Source of the DNA: Euptelea pleiosperma
Taxonomy: Eukaryota > Streptophyta > Magnoliopsida > Ranunculales > Eupteleaceae
Length of the DNA stretch: 64,000 nucleotides
Direction of reading: 5' to 3'
NCBI GenBank assembly: GCA_035048495.1
Contig: CM068544.1
Location: 50,927,893-50,991,892 of the forward strand
The position numbers and the translations under genes were made by a program. Shown here in pieces: positions 55,501 through 64,000 of the stretch (position 1 is the stretch's first letter; every line of letters starts with the position of its first letter). The notes under the pieces are model-generated. The model was not told the origin of the DNA. It saw only the letters and a list, made by a program, of their open reading frames with translations, and did no database searches.

Positions 55501-58500
55501 CCCCACACTTAAATTGGAAGAAGCTTCCTGAGTACACCTTTTGCTTTGTTATTAATTTTTGCAAAGAAAAAAAGAGTTTCCATAGCATTGTAAATGGGCC
55601 AGGCACATGCCTAGCTTTTGTTAGATGCTGAGCTAGCCCCAGCCCAATCCAATACAATAGTACCTATATAATTATTCATATGCTGATTTTTTTGTCCCAA
55701 AATTTTGAGGTAAAATCATTTGCCTTGTTTTTGTCTTCTTTGTTTTATTGACTGAATTTTCGACCATACATTTGAATGTTGGAACCGAATTATATTTGAA
55801 CTTTTCTTGAACTGTATTTTTGACATACGTTGATTTGTTAACCATGCTCTCGCCCTATCTTACCTAGACACTTCAAAATGGATGCGGTACGGTGGTACCC
55901 CTGGAGGACAATTTCTTTTTTAAGCGTAAATGTCGTGTCCATAACGTATTTGGTCGTGTCTCTGCCATTTCCTGCTAACATGGTTTTCTACTAATTATTC
56001 ACTGGCAAGCATGACTTGTAATCAAAATTGAGATTGTTGCTTCTTTGATTTTATGGTGTTGCTAAAACCATTCATCGAAACTTTGATTTTTTTTGTAAGA
56101 AGACTAGATTTGCTCAAACTTATTCATTTTCTTCACTTGTAAGATTAGATGCTAGACAAGAATAGCATTTTAGTATTAGATTAAGTAGTTAGAATCAGCT
56201 ATAAAGTATAAAATTAATAACTTAGTCTAACGTGCTGTAATGACCTCTAAAACATAAGGCATTGAAAGTGAGGCCTTAGATCCTCAAATCTTGGGGCCAG
56301 AAACTGAATAATTGATCTCCATATTTATCCCATCAATTAGCTGCATCTGCATACACATACAACTGGACTGAGGGAGCTGCTTGTTGCAAACTTGCTGTTC
56401 AAACTTTAAACAAAATATTAATATAAATTGAAATAGTGCTATAAATTAATTACTGTCTCTACCAAGACAATGTCAGTATTCTTGGAGATAGGCTTTGATT
56501 GGTTATCAAATCTTGTGCAGAAAAAGAAAAGCAAGTGATTACTTCCTTAAAAAGTTATGTTTGCCGAAGTACATCATCATCATCATATGCCTTTTCCCAA
56601 CGGTTTGGGTTCTGCTGCACATATCCTGTTCCTCCATTCAATCCTGTCTAAAGCCATCTCTTCCATGTCCATTTTGGCCTTCCCCTCGCCCTTTAGGCCC
56701 TTCGACTTGTACAATCATCTTCACTAGTGCTGTCATTGGTCTTTGTTGTACGTGCCAAAGTACTTCTACTCTTTAAGATAAAAATCTTAGTGATTATGCT
56801 AGTACTTACAAAATGTACACAGCCCAATAGCCAAAGATAGGAATTCATGTTCGGTGGAATTTTGTATACTTCAAGCAAGGGCCCCAGACATCTCCGTTAG
56901 CCAACAAGTCTATGGTTGCTGTTGCCTCTTGGTGAACACGATGGAAGGTGATATTTGTCATCTAACAGAAATAAACCATTTCCAACCTCTACACAACCTT
57001 CTCAACTCACTCGTGTGGTTATTCTAGTTTAACTGTCTTTTACTATTGGATTAGGAAAAGAAAAGAACAACTGTAAACTCCTTCAGCCCTTTTATACACC
57101 TTGTCCACCTCATTAAGTGGAACTTGTTATCCTCACCCCCTTCATCCACAGAAGTCTCTTTCCAAGCTTTCCAATTTTTCCTCGATATCCATCGATTTTA
57201 ATATGTTGGGGAGCTTTCTTTAAGAATGATACAAATTCTTCCGAAGAGTTCTTTCTTTTTCACCCAGAAGCCTCTTCTACTGAATCTAATCTTTGGCTTA
57301 CCAACATCATGATCGGGAAAGAATCCTTCTGACACCTCATGCTTTTGTTAATCTTATGTAATTAACAGTTGTTTACTCCAACCCACACTGTAGAGATTTT
57401 TCCGAACTATGCAGTTGTGGCATAGTGTAGTGGCATTTAAGGCTGAAACCTGAGTACCTGAGTTGAAATGATGATGCATTCGCAAACAGATGTGTATCAT
57501 TTGACAAACTGAAGAATTCTTTCTGGCTATGCAACACGGGTTGAGACTTTGCCATCCACTTTAAAGCCTCTAGAAATCTAATCACTCCATCCTTTTCATC
57601 TGCATACTAAGCTCTTTGTGGGTGGAAACAGGCCAGCCCAAGAGAGATTTTGGGTATGTACTAGCATTGTATCAAACCGGGTTTCAGCTTTGGGCCTATT
57701 CAAACTTTTTTATAACAGCTAGGTCTGGGGCTTGCCCATTTACACCCCTAAAGCTCTTGCACAAATATGGAAAGGACAAACAAAAGAGAATCTTGTTGGC
57801 ACCAACCTCTAAGCTGCTTGTATGCTTGAGGGATGAATTCAGTAAGATAAAGAATCTTTATTTAGAAACATCATAGGTGACATCCACCTCCTAGATGGAA
57901 TCAGGCTCAAAAGGACATTCTACATGGCAGATGCAACCCTACCTTGGGACGATCTTTACCCATCCAACCTAGATCTGCTAACATTAGATCATACTATGTT
58001 GTTGAAGGCTATTGGGATTTGGGATAGCATACAATCACTTCAGCCACCTCAATGAGCTCCTCAACTTCGATACCCTTCAATTGGATGCACGAGCATTTGC
58101 AGTTTTTTTTTTAGTGTGTGCGTGTGAGAGTGTGATTTAAGTCTTGATTTGTACTTCCAATTAACTTCCTTTTGCACTCCAAATCTTGGTAATCCTTCGT
58201 TTAGGTTACTCTAATTCCTGACAACTATGCCATATTCTCCCTACTCCTGGTCCCTCAATTTTCAAATTGATTATTACTGGGAGGTGTTTCTGGTCATCTC
58301 TACGGGGAGGGTTAGAAGCATCAGTTGCTCTAGGTATGGGAGAGTTGATGAGAACTTTGGCTTTTGAAGTTTTTCCTAGGGAAATTGGTTTGGTTATCTG
58401 GAGAAGCTAGTGTTTAGTTCTTGCTGATTTCATGATCAGACTCAAGGTTGATAGTTAGTACTGGTAAGAAGGCCCTTAGACAATGGTGAATGAATTTGAG

Positions 58501-60961
58501 CATATCAGGCAAAGTAAGAGGGCTTCAACCTAGCTCTCGACCACATCTTAAATAACACTAATGTTACTGTTGATTCCTTGCTAATTCTTATGTACAAAAA
58601 TGGTTATGAAGAACCCCAACGTCTTTTTATCACTCTCTTTCTGTTCTAATACCAGAAATTGACTACTTGGCTCTAGTTTAGAACTTTCCTTGACTGATTT
58701 GCTCTTTGGGGTTCGAACTGGTTCACTTCTCACTGCTTTGTGGACACTGGTATGTAACAAGAACACAGCACCTTTAGGGTTTTTTGTTGTGTCAGACATG
58801 TCGAACACAAACACGCTATTAACACATCCTGACATGTAAGCCAGTGTCACCTTTTGGTTTTATAATTTTTATCAAATAAATGATTCTTAAAAGAGGTTTG
58901 GTGTATTCCATTCTCCATACAGTACTTTGTTAAGTTGTTAAACACAATTACAGTTGTTTGATAGTCTTTCCCCTTGAAAATATGCTTTTATAATTATGTT
59001 ATTAGATAGCTCCATCATCTACACCTTATCCCAAAATGTTTGGGGTTTGCAACACAAATCCTATTTCATCATTCGACTGTTTTAAAGCTACATCTTCTGT
59101 CAAAGCATATGTCTTCAGATCTTTTGTTACTACCTCCATCCGCGTCGTTTTCGGTGTTCATCTCCCCCGTTTTAAAGCCTTCAACTTGCACCAAAGCGCT
59201 TCTTACTGGCACCATCGTTGGTCTTCGTTGCACATACCCAAACTATCTCGATCAACTTTCTCTTATTTTATCTCATATTGTGACTATTCCTAGGTTTCCT
59301 CTAATAACATTTCTTGTTTTTCTAGTTTTTCTATTCATCCATCTCAACATCATCTCTGCAACTCTGTTTAAAGCTATAGCTCCATGACATATAGAAATGT
59401 TTCCTTTTACTTATCATATATTTCTTTCCTTATTTTTATTAAAAGAATAACTTTTGATTTGATGAACTAAAATATTATATAATAATACATGTGTACAGAT
59501 ATGTCTTCATTTTGGGCTTCTTAAAGGTGCCGTGTGAGACACCTCGTATCTATGTTGGACACTGACACACGTGTCCATGTCCTTGTTACATAGGAGCAGA
59601 TCTATTCTTATGGACAAGCTACAGAAAGCATTGCATCGATCGCTTTCACTTCAAATGACATTTCTTGTCTGTAATTTTTTATTCCTGTTCTTGGTCGTTT
59701 AGACCTGTCAGGCTGGGCCCCATTGTTTATCCCCCTTCGCATTTAATAAATATTAGTTACTAAAATAGTGGAAAAAAAACAATTGTTTCAAACATTTTAT
59801 GATTTTGTTAAGCAATTTGATTTTGATGTCATTTAATTGTCGAAATTTGTTTCTTCTCAGTTTCATCACAGAAAAATATCATCATTTTCACTCATTTTTT
59901 TTTGTGTAACAGGGTTGCAGGACTTATTCATTTTAGTCCAGAACAAAGGAGAGAGCACTCTGAAAGTGAATATTACTGTCCCAGCTTCTGTTAAGATTGA
60001 TCTGAAGGAGCTAGAAATACTGAAACACCAAACCAAAAAGGTCCGGCTCCATAAATCTTTCATTTCTGTTTACTGTGTTATCAAATCTTCAATGAAACCT
60101 ATGTTAACTGGGCCCTTCAAGGCCCAACAGGGTATGGAATCCTTGTCAGATATGGCTCAGTCGTATATGGGTATGAAATCCGTGTTGGACCCATATCCAT
60201 AACAACACCTTTCCCCTCACCTGGGTAATTAGGACACATGAATTTTGGAAAATATAAATATGAAAAGAAGAAACCCAAGTGCAAGCTGTTTTGGATTGCA
60301 TACTAGGGAGCCACTCTGTTTGAAGGGTTTGGTCTTGGTTCTAGTCCTCATGGTCATCTGGTCATGTGGTTCAGGGCCTAAGAGATTTCCTATATGGGAC
60401 CCCGTCAAACCACTCTATTTGTACATCACTGTTCAATATTTATGGGTGACTTTGTCAGCCTTGTATTTAAGTAATATTGCTCTGTTTGTTTATTTGTTTC
60501 AGATCAATTTCTCGATAAATGTTGGAGAAAGTCCGAAAATAGTATTAAATGCTGGAAATGGGGAATGTGTGCTTCACACTGGAGTTCCCGTATCTGAAGG
60601 CAACTTTTTCCAGTGGATCCCCTCTTATGCCACCCTGGTAACCCCCATCTATGGTGCCTACTTCTTTTTTCTAATAGCTCTGATTGTTGGAGGGACATGG
60701 GCCTGCTGCAAGTTTGGGAAGAGAGGGCGACGGGGTGATGGTAGTGTCCCATATCAGGAGCTTGAGATGGGGATACCAAGTTCTGATTCAGCTGTCAACG
60801 TGGACACTGTAGATCGTTGGGACCAGGGTTGGGATGATAACTGGGATGATGAGAGGGCAGTTAAGTCACCAGGGGGACAGCATGTAGGAAACGTGTCAGC
60901 TAATGGCCTCACTTCGAGATCTTCTAATAGAGATGGGTGGGAAAATGATTGGGATAATTAA
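49597..60961 (+). CDS. Type I membrane protein, DUF7356/PMP-like
   Basis: Four exons: 49597..49731, 49813..50095, 59913..60040 and 60503..60961. They total 1005 nt (334 residues plus stop) with GT-AG borders and matching phases. Residues 1 to about 22 form a signal peptide (MNRKGALVVTLLLVIVAEGS). A Pro/Ser/Lys-rich spacer follows. Then comes an extracytosolic domain with Cys residues in GKCEVSSNRCVDRKNMSACL and a beta-rich segment (LQDLFILVQNKGESTLKVNI). One helix, PIYGAYFFFLIALIVGGTWA (about 229-248), precedes a basic stop-transfer stretch (CKFGKRGRRGDG). The acidic tail has Trp-Asp repeats (WDQGWDDNWDDE, WENDWDN), which is characteristic. I associate this with plant DUF7356 or putative type 1 membrane proteins. 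The molecular role is unknown. Intron 2 is 9.8 kb. Confidence 0.88.
51493..51581. repeat. Short perfect-style hairpin in intron 2
   Basis: GTTATTCATATTTCTACACC and CTCCTCA (51493-51518) are the inverted match of TGAGGAG, ATTTAGAAATATGAATAAC (51556-51581), with one mismatch and a 37-nt loop. It may be a tiny MITE. Confidence 0.72.
52461..54457 (+). mobile_element. Solo LTR of a Gypsy-like element
   Basis: It begins TGTCATGCCCCCAAATTCG and ends AATAGGGTCATTACA. Both are terminal sequences commonly seen on large plant Gypsy LTRs. The span is 1997 bp. Flanks TAGGA (52456-52460) and TAAGA (54458-54462) fit a 5-bp duplication with one change. There is no primer-binding site, coding sequence or second LTR nearby, so recombination has left a solo LTR. 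It lies in intron 2 of the DUF7356 gene. Confidence 0.72.
54463..54704 (+). mobile_element. RTE LINE 3' end fragment
   Basis: It includes GGTCATGTGCAATGAAGAG, AAAATGACGTGGATCGAGGT and GGGATTTGAAGGACCAAG, encoding the KMTWIEVTRRDLKD-like RTE tail. It ends in GCTGATCCCAAATTGTTGGG and GATGATGATGATGA. It abuts the solo LTR. Confidence 0.65.
56570..56770 (-). mobile_element. RTE LINE 3' end fragment
   Basis: A CATCATCATCATCAT tail precedes GCCTTTTCCCAACGGTTTGG, then RTE 3'-like sequence ending in GGTCTTTGTTGTACGTGCC. It is the same arrangement as at 10070 and 59005. Confidence 0.62.
59005..59390 (-). mobile_element. RTE LINE 3' end fragment
   Basis: CTCCATCATCTACACCTTAT, CCCAAAATGTTTGGGG, TTGGTCTTCGTTGCACATAC and CATCCATCTCAACATCATC match the RTE copy at 10070-10440 in order and orientation. 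Confidence 0.62.
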
Positions 60962-61614
60962 AATTTTACCAAGAAAAAAAAAACCCAAAAAATGAAAGAA
61001 ATACAGAAGGAAAAAATTGCATCGTATCTTGTTGTGTGCACTTGGCTTAAAGCAGGTTGGTCTTGGAGCAGAGAAAACTGAAAACAATTTTGGTGGTTTT
61101 TAGGAAAGAAGAGTAGCCCTTCGAATTGTACGGAGATTTTTTTTTTTAATTCTTGTTTTCAGATTAATATGATAATGCACTTGATATAAGATAGGCTCAT
61201 GAGATGGTAGATTACCATCTGATAAATCAGGGAGGGAATAATTTGTTATTATATAGGGGCATTTGCGTCAGTTTAGAATGTCTGGATGATCTGTCTACTA
61301 TGTTGAGAAGCTGTGTTTAAAGTTTGAACTTGTAAATGATGGTGATGGGTGCTATTCAAGGGAAGAAAATACCAAAGTGGGGGCAGGGAAAAGGATAGGT
61401 ATGTCCAGAATGGGACTAAATCCAGGGTAAAAGCTCATTCACTGTTTTGCTTACAAGCATGATGGTCACAAGCGTATCACCTGGCATTATCACCAAAGTT
61501 GCTCCTTTTCGTTCCACTCGTTTTACACCCAAGACTCAATTTTTCCCTTTTATCGTGGGGAAAATGACGTCTATTCTTTTTATTTATACAGCCTCAAAAG
61601 GTAAATAACTAATC

Positions 61615-62160
61615 GACAGTAGTCTTACACGTTGCATTATGAGAAGCCACGTATCTTTAGTGGGTTTTTGGCACTTTTGCACCCTATGAACCATGGTTTA
61701 GAAAACGACAGTTATAATGAAAATAATGGCCGTTATAATAGATTCGGACCAAAAATCAGCTTGTTTGATGATTTTTAGCCGTTGGTTTTAGTACTAAAAA
61801 AATGGTTGCATTCAACGGCTATAAGAACGTCTTAAAAAGTGCTAAAATCTAATGGTTATAGATTACCAATCAGGGTGATGTTTGGTGTGTATATCTACCA
61901 AGGGTTGGGATAAACATCCATGCAGTCGGTGGGCCCAAATGACAGCGGTGAGTAACAAAAATCGTGCTTCTGCATTTGAAATAGTTTCAGGCATACCTTG
62001 TTACATCTTTTTCCAATAACTAATCAACATTAGTCTTACACGTTGCATTCTGAGAAGCCACGTATCTTTAGTGGTTTTTTTTGGCAGTTTTCCACCCTAT
62101 GAACCATGGTTTAAAATATGACCGTTATAACGAAAATAACGGCCACTATAATTGATTCGG
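61615..62160. repeat. Direct duplication, about 402 bp apart, carrying a MITE end
   Basis: About 100 bp (CTTACACGTTGCATTMTGAG, AAGCCACGTATCTTTAGTGG, CACCCTATGAACCATGGTTT) occurs at about 61615-61760 and again at about 62017-62160. The first copy breaks off into a fold-back arm (61755-61960). The second copy continues into a complete MITE. Confidence 0.8.
61755..61960. repeat. Fold-back repeat copy
   Basis: CAAAAATCAGCTTGTTTGAT and CCGTTGGTTTTAGTACT on the left face GGTTATAGATTACCAATCAG, TGTTTGGTGTGTATATCTAC and CATCCATGCAGTCGGTGGGC on the right. Confidence 0.65.
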
Positions 62161-62425
62161 ACCTCTGTTAACGGCCATTATAATTGATTTGGACCTCCTC
62201 TGTTATATGATGTACCGTTTTAACTCTCATAGTGGCCGTTATTTTCTTTCTAAAATAACGCCCTTTATTTCTGTTATTTTCCGTTATGAAGTTTATTGAA
62301 AATTTGAAATTCAATTTTTGAATTTTGGTGCTGTTTTTGGCCCGTGCGTTACAATCCTTAATAACGGAAAAAACAGTAACGCCCCAAGTCCGTTATACCG
62401 TTATAACGGCCCCTTTTAAACCTTG
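62104..62425. mobile_element. Palindromic MITE (TAACGG family)
   Basis: CCATGGTTTAAAATATGACC opens it and CCGTTATAACGGCCCC then TTTTAAACCTTG closes it. Flanks share CTATGAA (62097-62103 and 62426-62432). The interior repeats ACGGCCATTATAAT and CGTTATTTTC units. Confidence 0.78.
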
Positions 62426-62874
62426 CTATGAATTACTGTTTTGTTACCAATCTTTCGCGGAACGAAATGTGGTTGGTTGAGGTCAAGAATATTAAAGTGG
62501 TTGTTGGTTGGCTCCATTGTATTTCAATTGGGACTTGGGTTGGTCCACGTGATTTCATCAATGATTCAATGGAACCCCACATTGTTTATTGCTGCCATCT
62601 GATGTTCCAACACAACTGACTCGTGTTCGGATTATATTGGACTGAGATCTATAGTTGATGGGCCCTACCCACCACACATACTGCAAGCATAGCCCCACCG
62701 TTGTAGCTTAAAGCCGTCCACGCATAATATCTGGTAGCCAGAAGCCTAGAAGTGTGCGCCATTGCACGAAACAGGACTTCTTGACCAACCACTTGTCATG
62801 TTCTTAGCCGTCCCATCAATAAGCAAAATTGGGGTCCAGAGGTGACGGTCTGGATTCATGAAATAACTTAATGT

Positions 62875-63145
62875 ATATACCTCCCAAAATACCACGTGAC
62901 ACTCTTTGGGCCCCAGTCCATGGTGAGCCTAGACATCAAAAACCAGTTTAATTAATGATTTCTATCTGTGTGATTGAGTAGATGATCAAATCTAACGACT
63001 AAAACTCACCCCATGAAAAATGCAAAAATCTAATGGCTAAAAAAATCACCAATCAATCTGATTTCTTTTGTGTAAGTCCACCAGGAGGTGGGCCAAACAT
63101 CCATTGAGTCAGTGGACTCGAAAGAGTGGCATTTGGTATTTTTTG
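62875..63145. repeat. Fold-back repeat copy
   Basis: AATACCACGTGACACTCTTT, GGTGAGCCTAGACATCAAAA and CCAGTTTAATTAATGATTTC on the left mirror AAAATCACCAATCAATCTGA, CCACCAGGAGGTGGGCC and TCGAAAGAGTGGCATTTGGT on the right. Confidence 0.72.
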
Positions 63146-63592
63146 TAGGGGGAATCCAAAATTGGAAATCCCAGCCCCAGGGGCAGCAAATATTTTCTCG
63201 AGGTCTGGTCTACATACCAAGAGCATAACCAATTAGGCCCATCAGATTTTGGCTGACCGTGATCTGGTGTTACTAGTACAGCCTAGATCATGTAGTTCGA
63301 ATAGCAGATATCTCCAATCAGACGGCCCAAATAGAATAGTGCACAGAAAAACCAAAATCCTTGAAATGTTATAAAGCTGCACATGCGACTACTAACTTTA
63401 TGCCCTTTCATTCAAATAAATAGAAATAAAGTGGGGTTTTGTGGGAAGGCGATGCATTGTTCCCCATACCACTCCAACATCATATCCTCCCAACCACTGC
63501 GCTCTTAGGGTATCATTTTGTCTCTCAATAAAGTAAATTAAGTACAGAATTGAGTATTCTTCTTCTTCTTCAACACTTATTAAGCACTTGCT

Positions 63593-63632
63593 TTTAGGTT
63601 TAGGTTTAGGGTTAGGGTTAGGGTTAGGGTTA
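63593..63632. repeat. Short interstitial telomere-like tract
   Basis: TTTAGGTTTAGG is followed by four GGGTTA units. The left units resemble the plant TTTAGGG repeat and the right units are the 6-bp TTAGGG type. It is only 40 bp long, far from any true telomere array. Confidence 0.75.
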
Positions 63633-63649
63633 AAACAGAAGACCCACTC

Positions 63650-63715
63650 AAGGTTTAAAAGGGGCCGTTATAACGGCCGTTATTTTCGTGACAACGGCCG
63701 TTTTTGAGAACCATG
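63650..63715. mobile_element. Minimal 66-bp palindromic MITE (TAACGG family)
   Basis: AAGGTTTAAAAGGGGCCG and TTATAACGG open it and ACGGCCGTTTTTGAGAACC then ATG closes it. Flanks are GACCCACTC and GACCCACTT (63641-63649 and 63716-63724), 8 of 9 bases identical. It is almost nothing but the two termini. Confidence 0.8.
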
Positions 63716-64000
63716 GACCCACTTAAGTGGAACTCTTTTACCTTAATTTATTTGTTAATAGGTAAGCTAAGAAATGAAAGAGGGTGACATAGATCTGGTT
63801 TAAAAAACAATATTTGAAGAAGAGGTTGATTGGTGAAGCACGGCAAAATAACAAAGGAAGCAGCTTTTTGTCACTTTTCATTATCAAGAGTGAAGACCAC
63901 TTATATATTCCATTTCAAAAAGCTAAGCTCTTGAGGACCCCCCATGTGCTTATTCAGCCAAGGCCCATTGATTAGATTCCCTTGGGCCCAACACCAATTA

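Larger units (their letters stand above)
50096..59912 (+). other. Intron 2 of the DUF7356 gene, 9.8 kb
   Basis: Besides the solo LTR, the RTE fragments and the hairpin, the intron holds AT-rich DNA I cannot classify. Scattered GTGTCGACAC/TGTTGGACAC-like palindromes occur near 51780, 52140, 58790 and 59540. A 131-codon minus-strand frame at 55262-55657 has no supporting exon structure. Confidence 0.6.
60962..64000. other. Downstream intergenic; repeats only
   Basis: After the DUF7356 3' untranslated region, the stretch holds the duplication, MITEs, fold-backs and telomere-like tract listed separately. No gene is supported; the small frame at 62428-62619 has no recognisable content. Confidence 0.6.

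Noticed and set aside
55262..55657. 131-codon minus-strand open frame in the DUF7356 intron
   Set aside because: No recognisable domain, no neighbouring exon with matching phase, and it lies within a repeat-rich intron.
63593..63632. True telomere or subtelomere
   Set aside because: Only about six units, imperfect, and embedded in ordinary repeat DNA.

Overview
The window is nuclear DNA from a flowering plant, probably a woody early-diverging angerm such as a magnoliid. The genes carry many GT-AG introns and encode chloroplast-targeted proteins, a U-box E3 ligase and a PPR protein. The intergenic and intronic DNA is packed with plant LINEs, LTR-element remnants and short inverted-repeat elements. 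The magnoliid placement is inference from overall character, not proven here.

Layout, left to right. (1) 1-2743 (+): the last five exons of a conserved plant gene I cannot name. (2) 5512-26035 (-): an eight-exon U-box gene resembling PUB62, whose introns hold a complete miniature LTR retrotransposon (TRIM), RTE and L1 LINE fragments, MITEs, and an L1 inserted in a decayed chromodomain Gypsy element. (3) 27501-31388 (+): chloroplast elongation factor P, seven exons, head-to-head with the U-box gene. Their shared 1.5-kb spacer is largely fold-back repeats carrying CACGTG G-boxes. (4) 34867-36627 (-): an intronless P-class PPR gene. (5) 37712-38044 (-): a small basic protein. (6) 40247-42433 (-): a six-exon multi-pass membrane protein with a 63-bp in-frame tandem duplication. 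(7) 44100-44920 (+): a TIC20-II-like protein-import gene whose transit-peptide region is duplicated and out of frame unless a 116-bp intron is removed. (8) 49597-60961 (+): a type I membrane protein of the DUF7356/PMP kind, with a 9.8-kb second intron holding a solo LTR.

The genes do not form a pathway. Two encode chloroplast housekeeping functions (EF-P for plastid translation, TIC20 for protein import) and the PPR protein probably acts on organelle RNA.

The most unusual content is non-coding. One set of elements shares near-identical ends (AAGGTTTaAAA-like), is flanked by 7-9 bp direct repeats (often 9 bp), and is filled with different short palindromic cores (CCGTTATAACGG, CGGTTTAAACGG, CGAGA/TTTCGG, GATCCGATC, CGAAATTTCG). 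A second family is a long fold-back repeat with a G-box in each arm and at least ten copies here. Exon boundaries were read by eye from splice signals and frame continuity. No homology search was possible.
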